A stretch of DNA of 64,000 nucleotides from positions 806,001 through 870,000 of the forward strand of contig KV748234.1 of NCBI GenBank assembly GCA_001692895.1, read 5' to 3'. This DNA is from Cenococcum geophilum 1.58 (taxonomy: Eukaryota > Ascomycota > Dothideomycetes > Gloniales > Gloniaceae). Below, piece after piece: positions 24,871 to 37,543 of this stretch. A program made the position numbers and the translations under genes. Under the pieces are notes generated by a model. It was not told the DNA's origin. It saw only the letters and a program-made list of their open reading frames with translations, and searched no databases. The first letter of the stretch is position 1. Every line of letters begins with the position of its first letter.

Positions 24871-25739
24871 TTTATATAGATAGAAAATAGGTAATAATAA
24901 CTCTATAGTAGTGCTTAAATAAGATATAATAGAGGGAAAATTAAATAAAAACCCCTAGTGCAGTATTTTAATAAGGATAGTTTATAATAGGCAAACTTAC
25001 TATACTAATATAGGTAATAAATTTATGTATTATATAAAGATATCTATAGCTTTAACTTAGGGGCTTTTAGAAAAGTTGCAGCCCCCTTATAATAAATATT
25101 ATTATAATTAGTTTTAATACTACTAAGAGTACTCCTTTTTTTTAAAAAATTTAAATTTAAATTAAGAATTAACTATACTATAAACCTTTTATATTATTAG
25201 AGATAATAGTAATACTACTTATAACTAGTTTATATATAAGAGACTTTATTAGTAATTTAGGAGACTAATAGGAATTAGCTAAGGGCTAGCCTAGGGTTAT
25301 TTTAACCAAATTTACTAGTGTGCTTATATAATATTATTTACGCTAGCTTTTAGTACTATTAGCCTAAGTTAAGCCTAAGTTAGACTTAATTTAGGAGCCG
25401 TTTAATTATAGCCTTTATATTTAATATAAAGCTTAAATTTAAATATAAGGTAGTTACTTAGTAGATCTAATAACCTTTAAATTTAAAGCTCCTTTATATT
25501 AGTAAGTATATTAAATTTATAAGCTATATTATATATAGTAGTTAAAATAAGGTTCTTGGTACTATTTTAATATATAGCTTTAAGCTCTTATTTTATATTT
25601 TATATTAATTTAGAGCTCTTATAAACGCGCTAAAGTAACAACTTCTTATAATATGGCGACTCTATATACCCTAATAGCGACATTACTATTATATTTATAA
25701 GCCTTATATAATATTATTATCTTAACTTTTATAATTACA

Positions 25740-26220
25740 ATAAGCTTATTTCTAGGGGGCTTATATAAGAGATAAGAAAAGGTAAAGAAAACGTTAATTA
25801 TAGAGAGGGCCTTAGCCGAGGAGGAGGCTCTATTATTATATTAAAGAAAGGAGTCGCGATAAAGGCCTAGTGGTAAAGAGGGGCTTATTTAAATTGCTTA
25901 TTAGCTTTAATTATACCTTATATAAAGTTAAACCTAAAGCCTTATCTAAAGCCTTATTAAATAATTAACTTAATTATAGATTTAAATAAGCTACGGTAGT
26001 AGCTGCCGCTAATTATAAAATAGGCAATACTAAAAGGCGTATAGATTAAATAGATTATAATATAAAGACGATTTATAACTAAATAGCCCCTTAAGCCCAA
26101 CTATATTTTTATAATAATAATAAAAATAAAGTAAGTTATAACTATAATATATTTTACTACTAAGTTGGATATACTACTAAGTTAGACACTTTAAAATATA
26201 CTAAAAACCCTAAATTTTAC
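25740..26220 (+). pseudogene. Decayed unidentified frame near palindrome centre
   Basis: One + frame stays mostly open through LIIERALAEEEALLL, FNYTLYKVKPKALSKALLNN, ATVVAAANYKIGNTKRRID and KVSYNYNIFYY. The base composition and regular replacement of codons by TAA/TAG suggest a real coding sequence before RIP. A mirror copy lies on the minus strand at about 26500-26990. The acidic/basic, Ala/Leu-rich residues near 25800-25850 could form a helix. I do not recognise a family. It points toward the centre, opposite to the frames farther out, so the parent element had divergent genes. Confidence 0.4.
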
Positions 26221-27193
26221 TTTTAAATATCTTAACCACTACTTAATAATATTTTCTAAAAATTTAAATATAAGCTTCTATATATCTATGCAAGTGCCTA
26301 TTATAATATTAGAGTATAAAGTCTAGTAGTTATTAAGATATTTAAAAACATTTCTATTTTTAGCCCCTAAACTCTATATTATAATAACTATTAAGATATA
26401 CGCTCTAATATTATAATATATACTAAAATAGGTATATAAAAGCTTATATTTAAATTTTTAGAAAATATTATTAAGTAGTGGTTAAGATATTTAAAAGTAA
26501 AATTTAGGGTTTTTGGTGTATTTTAAAGTGTCTAACTTAATAGTATATCTAACTTAGTAGTGGAACACGTTATAGTTATAACTTACTTTATTTTTATTAT
26601 TATTATAAAAATATAGTTGGGCTTAAGGGGCTATTTAGTTATAAATTGTCTCTATATTATAATCTATTTAATTTATACGCCTTTTAGTGTCGCCTATTTT
26701 ATAATTAGTAGCAGCTACTATTATAGCTTATTTAAATCTATAATTAAGTTAATTATTTAGTAAGGCTTTAAATAAGGCTTTAGGTTTAACTTTATATAAG
26801 GCGTAATTAAAGCCAGTAAGCGATTTAAATAAGCCCCTCTTTACTACTAGGCCTTTATTATAACTCCTTTCTTTAATAGAGTAATAAAGCCTCCTTTTTA
26901 GCTAAGGCCCTCTCTATAATTAACGTTTTCTTTACCTTTTTTTACCTCCTATATAAGCCCCCCGGAAATAAGCTTATTATAATTATAAATGTTAAGATAA
27001 TAATATTATATAAGGCTTATAAACGTAATAGTAGTGTTGCTATTAGGGTGTATGGAGTTACTATATTATAAAAAGTTATTACTTTAGCGCGTTTATAAGA
27101 GCTCTAAATTAATATAAAATATAAAATAGAAGCTTAATGCTATATATTAAAATGGTGCTAAGAACTATATTTTAACTACTATATATAGTATAG

Positions 27194-27410
27194 TGTTGGA
27201 CTCATAAGGGGATATCACGTAGCTACGGTTCGTAGATAGTATAATAATTATTCTGTTCTATTTCTTGAAAAAAGGGGTAAGGAACTTAAGGTTCCTCACC
27301 ACGCTAGTGCCGCGGCGGCACGTGATGGCAACTTACCGCACGTAACGGCAACTTGCTATACGTGACGGTAATATGCCTTATATAGTAACCATTTACCTTT
27401 ATTCCCAATA
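27194..27410 (-). repeat. LTR of Copia C (left)
   Basis: Starts TGTTGGACTCATAAGG and ends ATTCCCAATA. It contains the GC-rich hairpin-like stretch GTGCCGCGGCGGCACGTGAT followed by short ACGGCAACTTGC-like repeats. It matches 33116-33332 in length and nearly in sequence. Confidence 0.92.
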
Positions 27411-30400
27411 CTAGCAACTCTTCTTTTATGGTTGCTATCTATATATATATACCGCTTAACTAGCGGAACAAAAATTAATCCTCCTTACTTACTATTGCTA
27501 TTATAATATAAGTCTCGCTGTCCTAAAATTTACCTCTTAGCATATGGTGCTTTCTTGCTTATAAGTTATAGGTAGGTATTTTATTAGTAGGGCCGCTAAG
27601 GCGCTAGCGGTAAGCGAGCTAATAGCGATTTTCTATCCCGGGGATAGAAAATCCTAATTGGCTGGTTTAAGTTAGGGTCTGCAGAATCTGACCAATCAGA
27701 TAACTTTAACCGCCGGTTAAAGTTCCTAGATATCTTAAGACCTTACGTAACTAAGAAATTTCTAGGGACTCCCTTTTAACCTAACCTTTAACTTATATAC
27801 GTAAAGTATTTATATTAACAAACGTCTCTAGTGCCTTATTTAGGTTCGCCTTTATTATCACATCTACTAGGTTATCTTGGCCATTAATTTATTAAATCTT
27901 AAAGAGTTTTTAACGCTCGTAGGATTACCAAAGTGCCATAATATTAATTATAAGGCGCTTCTCCTTCGTGGTACTAAGCTTAACTAAACACTTATAGAGG
28001 GAAAATAAATTAGTGTATATAATTATAGGGATAATAGGAAGTTCAAGTTAATCTATAATTATCTTTAGGGTAGTTCTAATTGCAATTACCATATTAACTC
28101 CGCTAACTATTCTATATATCTCTAACGCTAAAATACTTTNGGTAACGCGCTTACTCTTAGTTAAGCTCTAATANATAAGATTNCTATANATTATAAAGTT
28201 ATTCTCTCTAGTAANTTNGTTNGNNATAATAATCTTATATCCTAACTAGGAGCTAAAATCTTTATTATTTATAAACAATCTATTAATAAATATAAAGAGC
28301 TTGGCGGTAGGAAGATTAATAGGTACGTAGAGTAATCCCTAATTAAGATAGTTTATTTACCAAAAAAGACGTTTATTTAGGGCAAGAATATTATCCTTAG
28401 TTAGTTTCTAGTATTAGGCGGTAATAGAGAGATTAAATAAAGCCTTAGGTTAACAGATAGAAGTAATATAAGCTCTACAAGCGCGTTACTCTACATATCC
28501 TTACATTAGGGAATTAACATTAATAACGTTAATCTTCTTACCTTAACCCTTCTAGCGCAAAGCAATAGAATCCTCGTTTAGGGAGAGGATGCATCTATTA
28601 AAGAGTAATAGTGTTATTAAGTTAAGCTTTTCCTTTAGCTTTACTATAAGATTTACCTTTACTAGCTTATCCTCTTTAAGAGCTAAGAATTAGTCATCTC
28701 CTAAGATAATTATATTATTAGTTTATATACCGACGATTCCAAATAGAGTTCCCGTGGTTATAATAAGGAAGTAGGAATTAAATATAAAAGTAGTTATTAA
28801 AAGCTTCTCTTTATAGTGCTTGCTGTAGGTAGCCCACTAGTGAGTTCCTGCCTTTGCAATTCCATATAATAGCTTAAGCATAACTATAATTGTGTCTTCA
28901 GGATACTAATGGCGAATTTACTCCGAAAGGTATGCTAATATTAAGCGCTAAAGGTGCGTCTCTAATTGGGTGTAGGCTTAAGTAATATCTTATAAATAAA
29001 CTGCTATTCTATTTTTTATTAAGGAGGGAGCTAATATAATAATGATTTGCTAACTAGCTTATTAAATCGTAGGAGATTGCGTAAGAATTACCTCCTTACT
29101 ATTATTATTGTAACCTTAGATAATAAGCCTTGATTTCTTAAATAGGGCGTTAATAGCTTTACCTTTAATCTTATTAACTATTCTTAACTTAAAGATGCGA
29201 ACTTTATCGAACTTAGTAGGGTTATACTTCTCGAATTTAAAGACTCCTCTTATAATAAGACCGTTAATTTCCTGCTTGTTAGATGCTTGGAAAGGAGCTC
29301 CTAGGGTTATAATATAACCTTCCTTTTAGAGCTATTTTGCGAGCTTAAAGTTAGCCTTCTCTTTAGCTGTTATAAAGGCCATTAATAACTCGACTTTATT
29401 CTTAATAGCGGTAATAAATTATTCTTCAAAATCAATAAGGTGTTGGCGATTTTGTAATCCCTTCGGGCGACCTCTACCGCGCCGTAGTTGTGGCGCATCT
29501 ACTATAATTATATTGGGATTGTAGTCGCCTTCTAGAGTATATTAATCGTAGTTCTCTTTTAGGGCATCTTCTAGGGCATCCTATAAAGGCTTGGAATTGT
29601 TATCTTTATAATAAGGCTTAATAACAGTTAAACGGAATTAGGTGGGTCTGTAAGGCATCTAAATAGTATAAGTTTAACCATTAATTGCAATAAGTTAATG
29701 TGGGCCTAACTATCCTCCCCTTTCACGCTATACGCGTACTTTAAACTAGAGTAGCAGATCGAGCGCAGTTAAGGTATTTAGGCTATTTTTTATTCCTAGT
29801 GCGTCATTAACCTAGCGTATAGCATAGAGGCGTCGCACCTCCTTTATTGCCTTATAAATCGCCTTAGCTCGTTATATAACGGAGGAAGATAGTAGAGAAT
29901 TGTTAGTTATTTATGGGTAGGCGCTAAAGACTAGTAATGTAGGTACGAGTTTATCCGGGCCAGCGGAATTATTAATAGCTTTAACAGCTATTTATAAGGT
30001 AAGTTCTTCGCTAGCATCCTTTAGTTCTAAAGAGATAATCTTATATACGCGGCGTAATAGCGTGTAATATTGCTCTACTTTTTTAATACTATTATGTGCC
30101 TTAATAGGGACTTCCTTAACCTTAATTACTATTGCCTTTATTTGTTATTAGAACTCTATAGATAAGAAGTTCTTTCCTATATTATAAACGATTTAATTAG
30201 GGGGTCCTAGGTAAACATTAATCTAGCATAACTAAAGGGTATCCTATACGTTCCTAGCTAACATATCCTTTAAGAATTGTGCGGCTTAGAAGGAGGTTAA
30301 GAAGTTAATAACTTGGAGTATTAGCTTGCCGCTAAGGTATATAACGTTGACGATAATATAGAAGTTAAAGTTATAGTTATCTTTAAGAGTAAACTTAAAT

Positions 30401-33115
30401 CGGCTAGGGGACCTCTGGTTTATTTAGTAGTGGTAATAGTATTTTATAAGATGCTTAATTGCCTTAACCTTAACTTTATAGCCTACTTACTAAAGAACCC
30501 TAAGTAATTGGTGAACTAATAGGTGACCAAAACAACGGTGTAGTTGGCGTAACTCTAACTTAGTTAAATGGCTTTAAGCAATACTCTTTTCTAGTTATTA
30601 AAGAAGTAGCTAAGGGTGACCCTACTTACGTATAATAGGCACCCGATTATCTCCCTATATAAGTATATTCTTAAGGTTATTAAGCTTAACGCCTAGTTTA
30701 TCTATATCTCTAATGCAAAATAGAAATGGGGTGTTTGTGAGAATAACGTAAAAAGTAATGTACCCTAAGGGGGTTTAAACCCTAATTATGCTAAGAGAGA
30801 TCGCAGTACCTTTGCCAAAACGAATCGTGTGTTGGCTTACCGTTAAATAGTTAATCTAAATAGAGCTATTAAGCTGCTAAAGGGCTCGAACTTAAGGTTC
30901 TCTTACTGTAGATACTCCTGCGGCTTTAGTATCCGGCATAATACTATAGAAGACGTTCGCTAAGTATCTATTGTTAAAGGAAAACGCGGAGCTCTTCTTT
31001 GGCTTATTAAAGATATCTAACTTTGTAATAAAATAGAGCATAGATTGGTTATTAAGAACAGCAACGGTTTATATACCATTTACCTCACCATACTCAGTAA
31101 AGTATTGGTTAGGTGAGTAGTTCTCAATTTCTATATCCATAAGGAGCTGTTCGGTCTTATTAACCTTACCCTTAAGGTCTTTTACGCCTTTGTATTAAAC
31201 CAGGAAGCTTTAGAAGTAGGCCGTAGTAACCTTATAATTTCTAACGTTTCTTATACTCTAACGGAACTTATTATATACCTCTTTTCGCTTATTAAGGGAG
31301 TATCTAGTTAACTAGCAATTTAGCTTCTTATAAACATAGCACTTCTTCTAGTAATTACTTCGAAATAAACCTCCATAAGGACCTCTATAATTACCTTATA
31401 GTTAACGTTAATCGTACCCTTTACCGTATTCTCTACTACGGCCGCTATATATTTAATTAGTTTAGTTATAATCGTGTTAGTTAGGAACGCTTGGTTAGGT
31501 AGGGCTTTCGGTATAAAGCTGTTAAGATTCTTGTATTCGCATTGCAGTACCTATGGCAGAGCGTAGCTCGGCATATACTCCTTTAAACGTGTCCGCAGGT
31601 TTATATAGCGCCAAGTTATACTTAGGAACGCCACGGCATGCTAAGATAACCTAGTCCCTTAGGCTGTTCTTATTTTAGTACGTTTTAGTAAATCCGTGTT
31701 AGATTTTCTGGAGTTTATTAAAGAGTAGTTAAAGGCACTCTAAATAAGTCTTTATTAGGTTAGAAGCAATAACTCTCTAGAATATAGTCTCTCGCCATTT
31801 AGATATATAAAGTTGGCGATTCTTATTAGTCTTAAAGTGGGCTCTAGTAAGCTAAAGTATTATATTAAAGCTATAGTTTTTACCCGTAATATGGTCGTAA
31901 TAGAATATTACTGCCCGTCCCTTTAACATAATGGAGAAAGCGTGGTGGTACTAGTGGCATTAAATTCCGACCTTATTACAACAGTTATAGAAGACCTATA
32001 GTTTTGCTCCAAGTATATTATATAATTCTCCTCTAAACTTCTTCTCTTCGTCTAAATATACCTTTATTAGATTCGTAACTTCTCGTAGTAAAGGGTCACT
32101 GGTTGGCTGGAGTAGAGAAGCTAAAGGCGGCGGAGGTGGAGGACGAGTACCTCTAGGTGGGAGAGTACCTTTAGGTGGGAGAGTAGCGTTCTAGGGGTTT
32201 CGTTCTAAATTAAAGTTACCTTTTAAAGAATATGGGTTGGTTCTGGGTTTCTATAGTTAACGTATAATCTTAGCTTCTGTCTATACTGGTTCTTCTATAC
32301 TAGTAATAACGGCCTAAATATTGCTAGTAATTGGGTTACCGTTCTTAGTAATATATACCCCGTTCCTACAGAGGAAGTCTTAAAAATCCTAAACAATATT
32401 AACATTGCTAAGTGCCTAGGTATTAGCGGTCCATCCTACAAAATCCTCCCTAAAATATTCCCATAGCTGTACATCGGCGTAGTGTCTACTTTAGTAGAAT
32501 ATAATATGGTGTAGGAGAAAGCCATTAACTTGTTTTGCAGTATAAGTTATTATATTAAAGGTAAATTCGTCCCAATTTTTATTAATGAGTTTCGCGTACG
32601 AAGCTACCCCTAGTGGTAAGGAGTCTTCCTAGTCGTTTAAAGTAGGCGTAGCCATGTTTTTAGAGGGAGGGAAGTGTTATTGGCGTAGGGATTGTCGTTT
32701 AGTATAGGGGTTGTCATTTAGTATAGGGGTTGTCGTTTGGTATAGGGGTTGTCGTTTAGTACGCATTCGTAATATATATTTATCGTTTGGTACGCGTTCG
32801 TCGTTTAGTACATATTTAGACATGTATTTGCGATTATAGGGCTTAGGACCAGTTCTGGCCTTAAATCGCGAAGACTTATAAAGCGTGTTGTTCTATGTAA
32901 TGGACGCAAGAATCCGTAATCTCAGAAAGGCTTAGGACTAGTTCTGGCCTTTAAATCCTTAGATTCATGGAAGAGTTCTATTTAAGGTTTAGGACCAGTT
33001 CTAACCTTAAAAGACAGCTTCCTCTAGCACAAGTAGCACTGGTATAGTGGCTCGTCTCTTCTTAGTGAAAACCTTGCTGTTCTGTAGTATAACAGTGAAG
33101 TTAACCACTAATTAG
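27411..33115 (-). pseudogene. Copia C gag-pol
   Basis: The minus strand, from 32655 leftwards, begins MATPTLND. Gag contains VEFR-like pieces including FRGELYNILGAKL (about 32010-32050) and QLYISKWRETIFQRVIASNL (about 31740-31800). Protease, integrase and reverse transcriptase follow; visible text includes NILALNKRLFWQINYLN near 28345-28395 and RNase H TKSKRVT (then an ambiguous base) SILALEIYRIV near 28105-28165. The domain order gag, protease, integrase, RT, RNase H is that of Ty1/Copia. The frame is broken many times in RIP style. Confidence 0.82.
32680..33015. repeat. Leader repeats of Copia C
   Basis: Between LTR and gag there are about five tandem ~20-bp units close to TTGTCGTTTAGTATAGGGGT (32686-32770). 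Three spaced copies of TTAGGACCAGTTCTGGCCTT-like sequence follow (about 32850, 32930 and 32985). CCAGTTCTGG within the latter can fold on itself. The position is the 5' untranslated leader of the element, where packaging or priming signals would lie; no function is shown. Confidence 0.75.
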
Positions 33116-33332
33116 TATTGGACTTATAAGGGGATATCACGTAGCTACGGTTCGTAGATAGTATAATAATTGTTCTGTTCTATTTCTTAAAGAAAGGGGT
33201 AAGGAACTTAAGGTTCCTCACCACGCTAGTGCCGCGGCGGCACGTGATGGCAACTTGCCGCACGTAACGGCAACTTGCTATACGTGACGGCAATATGCCT
33301 TATATGGTGACCATTTGCCTTTATTCCCAACA
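33116..33332 (-). repeat. LTR of Copia C (right, 5' LTR in element sense)
   Basis: 217-bp direct repeat of 27194-27410, starting TATTGGACTTATAAGG and ending TTCCCAACA. It is followed by the TATAG duplication. Confidence 0.92.
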
Positions 33333-33989
33333 TATAGCTTATAAATTTAATGCGCTTACTAATATAGAGAAGCTTTAGATTTAAAGGTTATTAAATCTAC
33401 TAAGTAACTACCTTATATTTAGATTTAAGCTCTATATTAAATATATAGGTTATAATTAAATAGCTCTTAAATTAAGTCTAACTTAGGCTTAACTTAGGCT
33501 AATAATGCTAAAAGCTAGCGTAAATAATATTATATAAGTATACTAGCAAATTTAGTTAAAATAACCCTAGGCTAGCTTTTAGCTAACTTTTACTAGTCTT
33601 TTAAATAGCTAATAAAGTCTCTTATATATAAACTGGTTATAAGTAGTATTACTATTATCTCTAATAACGTAAAAGGTTTATAGTATAGTAAATTCTTAAT
33701 TTAAATTTAAATTTTTAAAAAAAAAGGAGTACTCTTAGTAGTATTAAAACTAATTATAATAACATTTATTATAAGGGGGCTATAACTTTTCTAAAAGCCC
33801 CTAAGTTAAAGCTATAAATATCTTTGTATAATATATAAATTTATTACCTATATTAGTATAGTAAGTTTGCCTATTATAAACCATCCTTATTAAAATACTG
33901 CACTAGGGGTTTTTATTTAATTTTCCCTCTATTATACTTTATGTAAGTGCTACTATAGAGTTATTATTACCTATTTTCTATTTATATAA

Positions 33990-35190
33990 ATTATATCTAT
34001 TATTAGAAGTATAATATATAATTTCTTCTATATATGGCCCTACGCCTAGGTACTAACTAGCTTATAAAAGAGCTATAGTTAATATAGCCTATGCTTAAGC
34101 TAGGTAGGGATAACTAGAGAATATAATACTTAATAGGGATAAGGAAGCTAAGTGCTATTTAGCATTAAATATAGAAGGGGTAGAAAATATTAGTAGCACT
34201 AAAGAAGTTAATATAAAGGAGTAATATAAATAATTTAATAGCCTAAACTAGGCGGATAATTATAGAAATATAGAAATAATTGCTAAACTTTATATACATT
34301 CTATTTAGCTAATTATAATCGCTTCTTATTAATTTAATTATAATGCTATAGTCTTAGAAGTAAACTTAATCTTTATTTTAGATATTATTTATAAAAGTTA
34401 TAAATAGAGTACTTTAAGAGATATTTATTAATAAAGTATTACCTAGCTATTTTTATAATAGATTAGCTTATGGTAATACAAAATCTAAGCATATATTATA
34501 TGATAGGAAGATATTCTTAGTAGGGCTAAGTATAACCTTATACCTTTAGTATTAACTTAAGTAGTATAAATATATTTTATTATTTTTAGCTAAGCTTAGG
34601 GTATTCTATCTTTAATTTATAAATTAATCGTTTACTACTTATATGCTATGGTAATATAAAAGGCTTAATACTAAAGTAATATTTAATTAAATACTATAAA
34701 AGATTTAAGCAGATGATATATTATATAGAGAAAATAGGTCTAAAGGAGAAGGTAATAGGCTTATATTAAGGTAAGGTATATCTAAAACTAAAACTCCTTA
34801 ACTATATATACTTATACCCTCTATAAATAATATCTACTAAAGGAAAACAACTAGTTAAAAGCGTTTAATACTATTATAATACTTATATTATATAACAGGA
34901 CTAGCCTAGTTATAGTAAGAATGTCTTAGTAAAGTACTTAATAGATAAAATCCGACGCTTTAACCGAATTCTATTAAAGACTACGTATATATATATTTAT
35001 GCATTTACCGCCAAGACCTCTAACTATTTAATTATAAGATTCTCGCGTTATTCCATTCTTTTCTTTATATAACTTCTTATTCTTTATAAGAGCTATAGTT
35101 CTAAACTAGATAGAATTTATATAATTTCTTTTATTAATTAATAGTCCGTACGCTAATTAAAAAATAAGAACTCTATTTATTAAAGCTAGC
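33990..35190 (+). pseudogene. Decayed unidentified reading frame, right arm
   Basis: One + frame remains readable for about 400 codons with stops mostly of TAA/TAG type. Legible pieces are AYKRAIVNIAYA, NRDKEAKCYLALNIEGVENI, NYNAIVLEVNLIFILDIIYK, SRAKYNLIPLVLT and TAKTSNYLIIRFSRYSI. The amino-acid make-up (Gln/Arg/Lys-rich after allowing for RIP) is protein-like. I cannot assign a family, and no zinc finger, RT or DDE motif is evident. It runs outward from the palindrome centre and its mirror is at 23680-24870. Confidence 0.45.
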
Positions 35191-35196
35191 TTTAGA

Positions 35197-35622
35197 TATT
35201 ACGGACGCTTTAAGTACAATATTATAACTACTTGGAGAAGAGTTGGAAGAAGCTAGTTGGTTAATATAAGCACGGTCTAAGATGGAACCCGTAAAACCAT
35301 GTGACGAGAAATGGTAAGCAGAGTCACGTGATGTGATCTGTATAATCTGTAAGATCTGCGAGATCTGTAACAGAGCGAATAGAGTAGATAGAGCAGACAG
35401 AGCAACAACTTTCTTAGGAGTACGGTTGTGTATTTAAGGACCCTTAGTCCCTACCTAGATAGTTCCTTCCTCGCAGTGATTCTTAGAATATAATTGGAGT
35501 TAATCTATTAGGCAACCACTCCACCAGTTGTTATTACGTTGTTAACTACTGTCTTTGCATTTCCTATATACCTAGCCCATTGACAGAACCTACCGTAGTT
35601 CCTACTATAAGGTTCCGTTACA
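35197..35622 (-). repeat. Solo LTR of the Gypsy D family
   Basis: 426 bp flanked by a perfect TTAGA duplication (35192-35196 and 35623-35627). Read on the minus strand it starts TGTAACGGAACC and ends GCGTCCGTAATA. Both ends and about 250 bp match the LTRs of element D, but the middle (35310-35415, with GATCTGTAA and AGAGCAGACAGAGCA short repeats) is unlike them. It interrupts only the right palindrome arm. Confidence 0.9.
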
Positions 35623-36228
35623 TTAGAAGCTCTTTATATATACTATATAGTAGTAAAAGGCTATTAGTAAAGCCAATAATAATATATAATTGCCACTCGG
35701 TTAATATTACCACTTAGTTAGTAATAGGTAATAAATAGGTAATAAAAACTGGTGGTAAAATATAACTAAAAAGGGTAATAAAATCTAGTCCTAATTAATA
35801 CCTTTAAATCTACCCTAAAACCTCTTTACCCCCTTATACGTTTCTCTAATAAAATATTATTACCTATAATTATAGTATTATTAAATATATTTAAATAATA
35901 TATTCTTAGTTAGTAATTTTGAAATAGCCTATAGAAATAAAAAAAAGTTTAATAGATCTTTAAGGAGTCTGCCTAAAAAGTTAGCTATTTAAAGCGTTTA
36001 GTTTCTAGGTTATATAACTTATTTAAAGATATTAATGCTTTACTTTTACTAGGGTAAAGAAGGCACTAAGCTATCTTATTAATAAGTTATATATTAAAAT
36101 ATTACTATATATATTACCTCTAACTACTAGCAGCAGCTATTTATAATACTTAGTTTATATAAGGCTTAACTATAATATTTAAATTATTTATTACTAGCGT
36201 TTATTTTTAAGTAGGTAATTATAGAAAG

Positions 36229-36450
36229 TATAACGGCGCTAGGGCGTGTTACCTAGATAGGGCCTAGTTAGGGGTTTAACTAAAGGGCTTAGCGCCCTAA
36301 TAATTATATAGTATGGCTCTCCCTCCTATATATACCTCTTCTTCTTCTCTTTAGCTTAATATCTCCGTAATATAGCATTCGTTTACTTTACTTTAAAGTA
36401 TTTATTTAAGCCTCCGTTAAGATATTTATTTAATAATTTAAGCCGTTATA
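36229..36450 (+). repeat. Solo LTR in right palindrome arm (mirror copy)
   Basis: 222 bp, reverse complement of 22842-23063, flanked by GAAAG and AAAGG. These are RIP-altered forms of the same 5-bp duplication seen in the left arm. Equal length and shared junctions show that it was present before the arms were duplicated. Confidence 0.8.
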
Positions 36451-36869
36451 AAAGGGATATAAGAAGACTCCCTTATAATTTCCTTTAGTATTATCTCTAA
36501 TAGTATAAAGGGTTAGTGTATATAAATACTTTTATAGCTTAATATAATCTTTACCTTTACTAAGGCTCTATTAGTTATTTTAAATAATTAAATTAAGCCT
36601 AAAGACAAATTCTAATATATTATTTTTAATAACATCTTAAAGCTAGAGTACTTACACTACTAAAGAAAAATTATTAGATTAATTGGTATATTATAAAGTT
36701 TAAGAATTTTATTAAAGCTAAGGTACATTTAGGAAGCTAAATATATATTATAGAACTACCCTAAGGAGATAGCTAACTACTACTAATAGTACAGTCTATA
36801 CTATAATAATATAATCTAGAAATATAAGGACCTAATTTAAGGTTCTTCTAACTTTAACTCTTAAACTGG

Positions 36870-37310
36870 AAGGGACTATTTTTCTAAAGCTAAGAAGACT
36901 ATACTTTAAGATTGTATATAATAAGTATAACTACTTTAAAGCATTCTTTAGGCGTCCGCAGCCTTCTTATAGAGGTTATTAAGGCTATAGCTACGCTCTT
37001 ATTAAGGGTTACGCTTTTCTTATTCCGCCTTATCTATAAAGATCTTAAGAAAAAGATATTTTACTATTTTGCCTAAACATATTTTAGGAGCCTATAATTC
37101 CAATACTATATAGTAGATCTTCTTATAATTAGGCACATATTTAAGAATAGAGCTTTTAATAAGTATATGCGGAAAATTAACTTATTAATTAATGTTAAAT
37201 AGCTGGCCTATAATGTAAGCTATAATATTACTATATACTACTTAAGGAATAGAGAAGCTCTTAATAATTTGCTTCTAAACCTAGCTCTTTAAAGCTTTAA
37301 AAACTATACT
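36870..37310 (+). pseudogene. Decayed unidentified frame at outer end of palindrome arm
   Basis: A mostly open + frame reads HSLGVRSLLIEVIKAIATLL, FNKYMRKINLLIN, YNITIYYLRNREALNNLLLN and SFKNYTAVQ. The mirror in the left arm (about 22000-22430, minus strand) reads the same with small differences. I recognise no family. The AT-rich sequence beyond (37310-37543) carries a second short open frame on the minus strand with no support as a gene. Confidence 0.4.
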
Positions 37311-37543
37311 GCGGTCCAAATAAGCTCGGACCCCTAAAACTTGGTTGCCCCCTAAATATAGTCACCAAACTAAAATTAATTCTCTAACTTACTTACCTAT
37401 TTTCTACACTACTAATCGTTTAATATAGATTAAAAGGAGCAGAACTTGCAAATGGCTATTACTAATTTTAACGCTAGTAAATTTAAATTTAGTACCTAAG
37501 CCGTATAAGCATACGGTATATATAGGTGGTAAGCAGCTATAAC

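Larger units (their letters stand above)
27194..33332 (-). mobile_element. Ty1/Copia LTR retrotransposon C (fossil)
   Basis: Two 217-bp LTRs (27194-27410 and 33116-33332) are flanked by a perfect TATAG duplication (27189-27193 and 33333-33337). The element is 6139 bp and codes on the minus strand: gag begins near 32655, and the pol end with RNase H is near 27700-28500. A block of ambiguous bases lies at 28140-28225. It looks structurally complete but has many RIP-type breaks. It inserted into the right palindrome arm only, so it is younger than the inverted duplication. Confidence 0.93.
21749..37543. repeat. Long palindrome, ~4.6-kb arms, interrupted by later insertions
   Basis: The left arm (21749 to about 26340) is the reverse complement of the right arm (about 26375-27193, 33338-35196, 35628-37543). 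The arms are joined by a short centre of AT-rich sequence. Examples: AAACCCCTAGTGCAGTATTT near 24950 against its complement near 33885, and ACCTCTAACTATTTAATTAT near 35015 against 23835. Arms differ mostly by C/T and G/A. Each arm contains the same solo LTR. The right arm alone also holds Copia C and a D-type solo LTR; subtracting these gives two arms of equal length. The original element is not identified. Confidence 0.85.
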
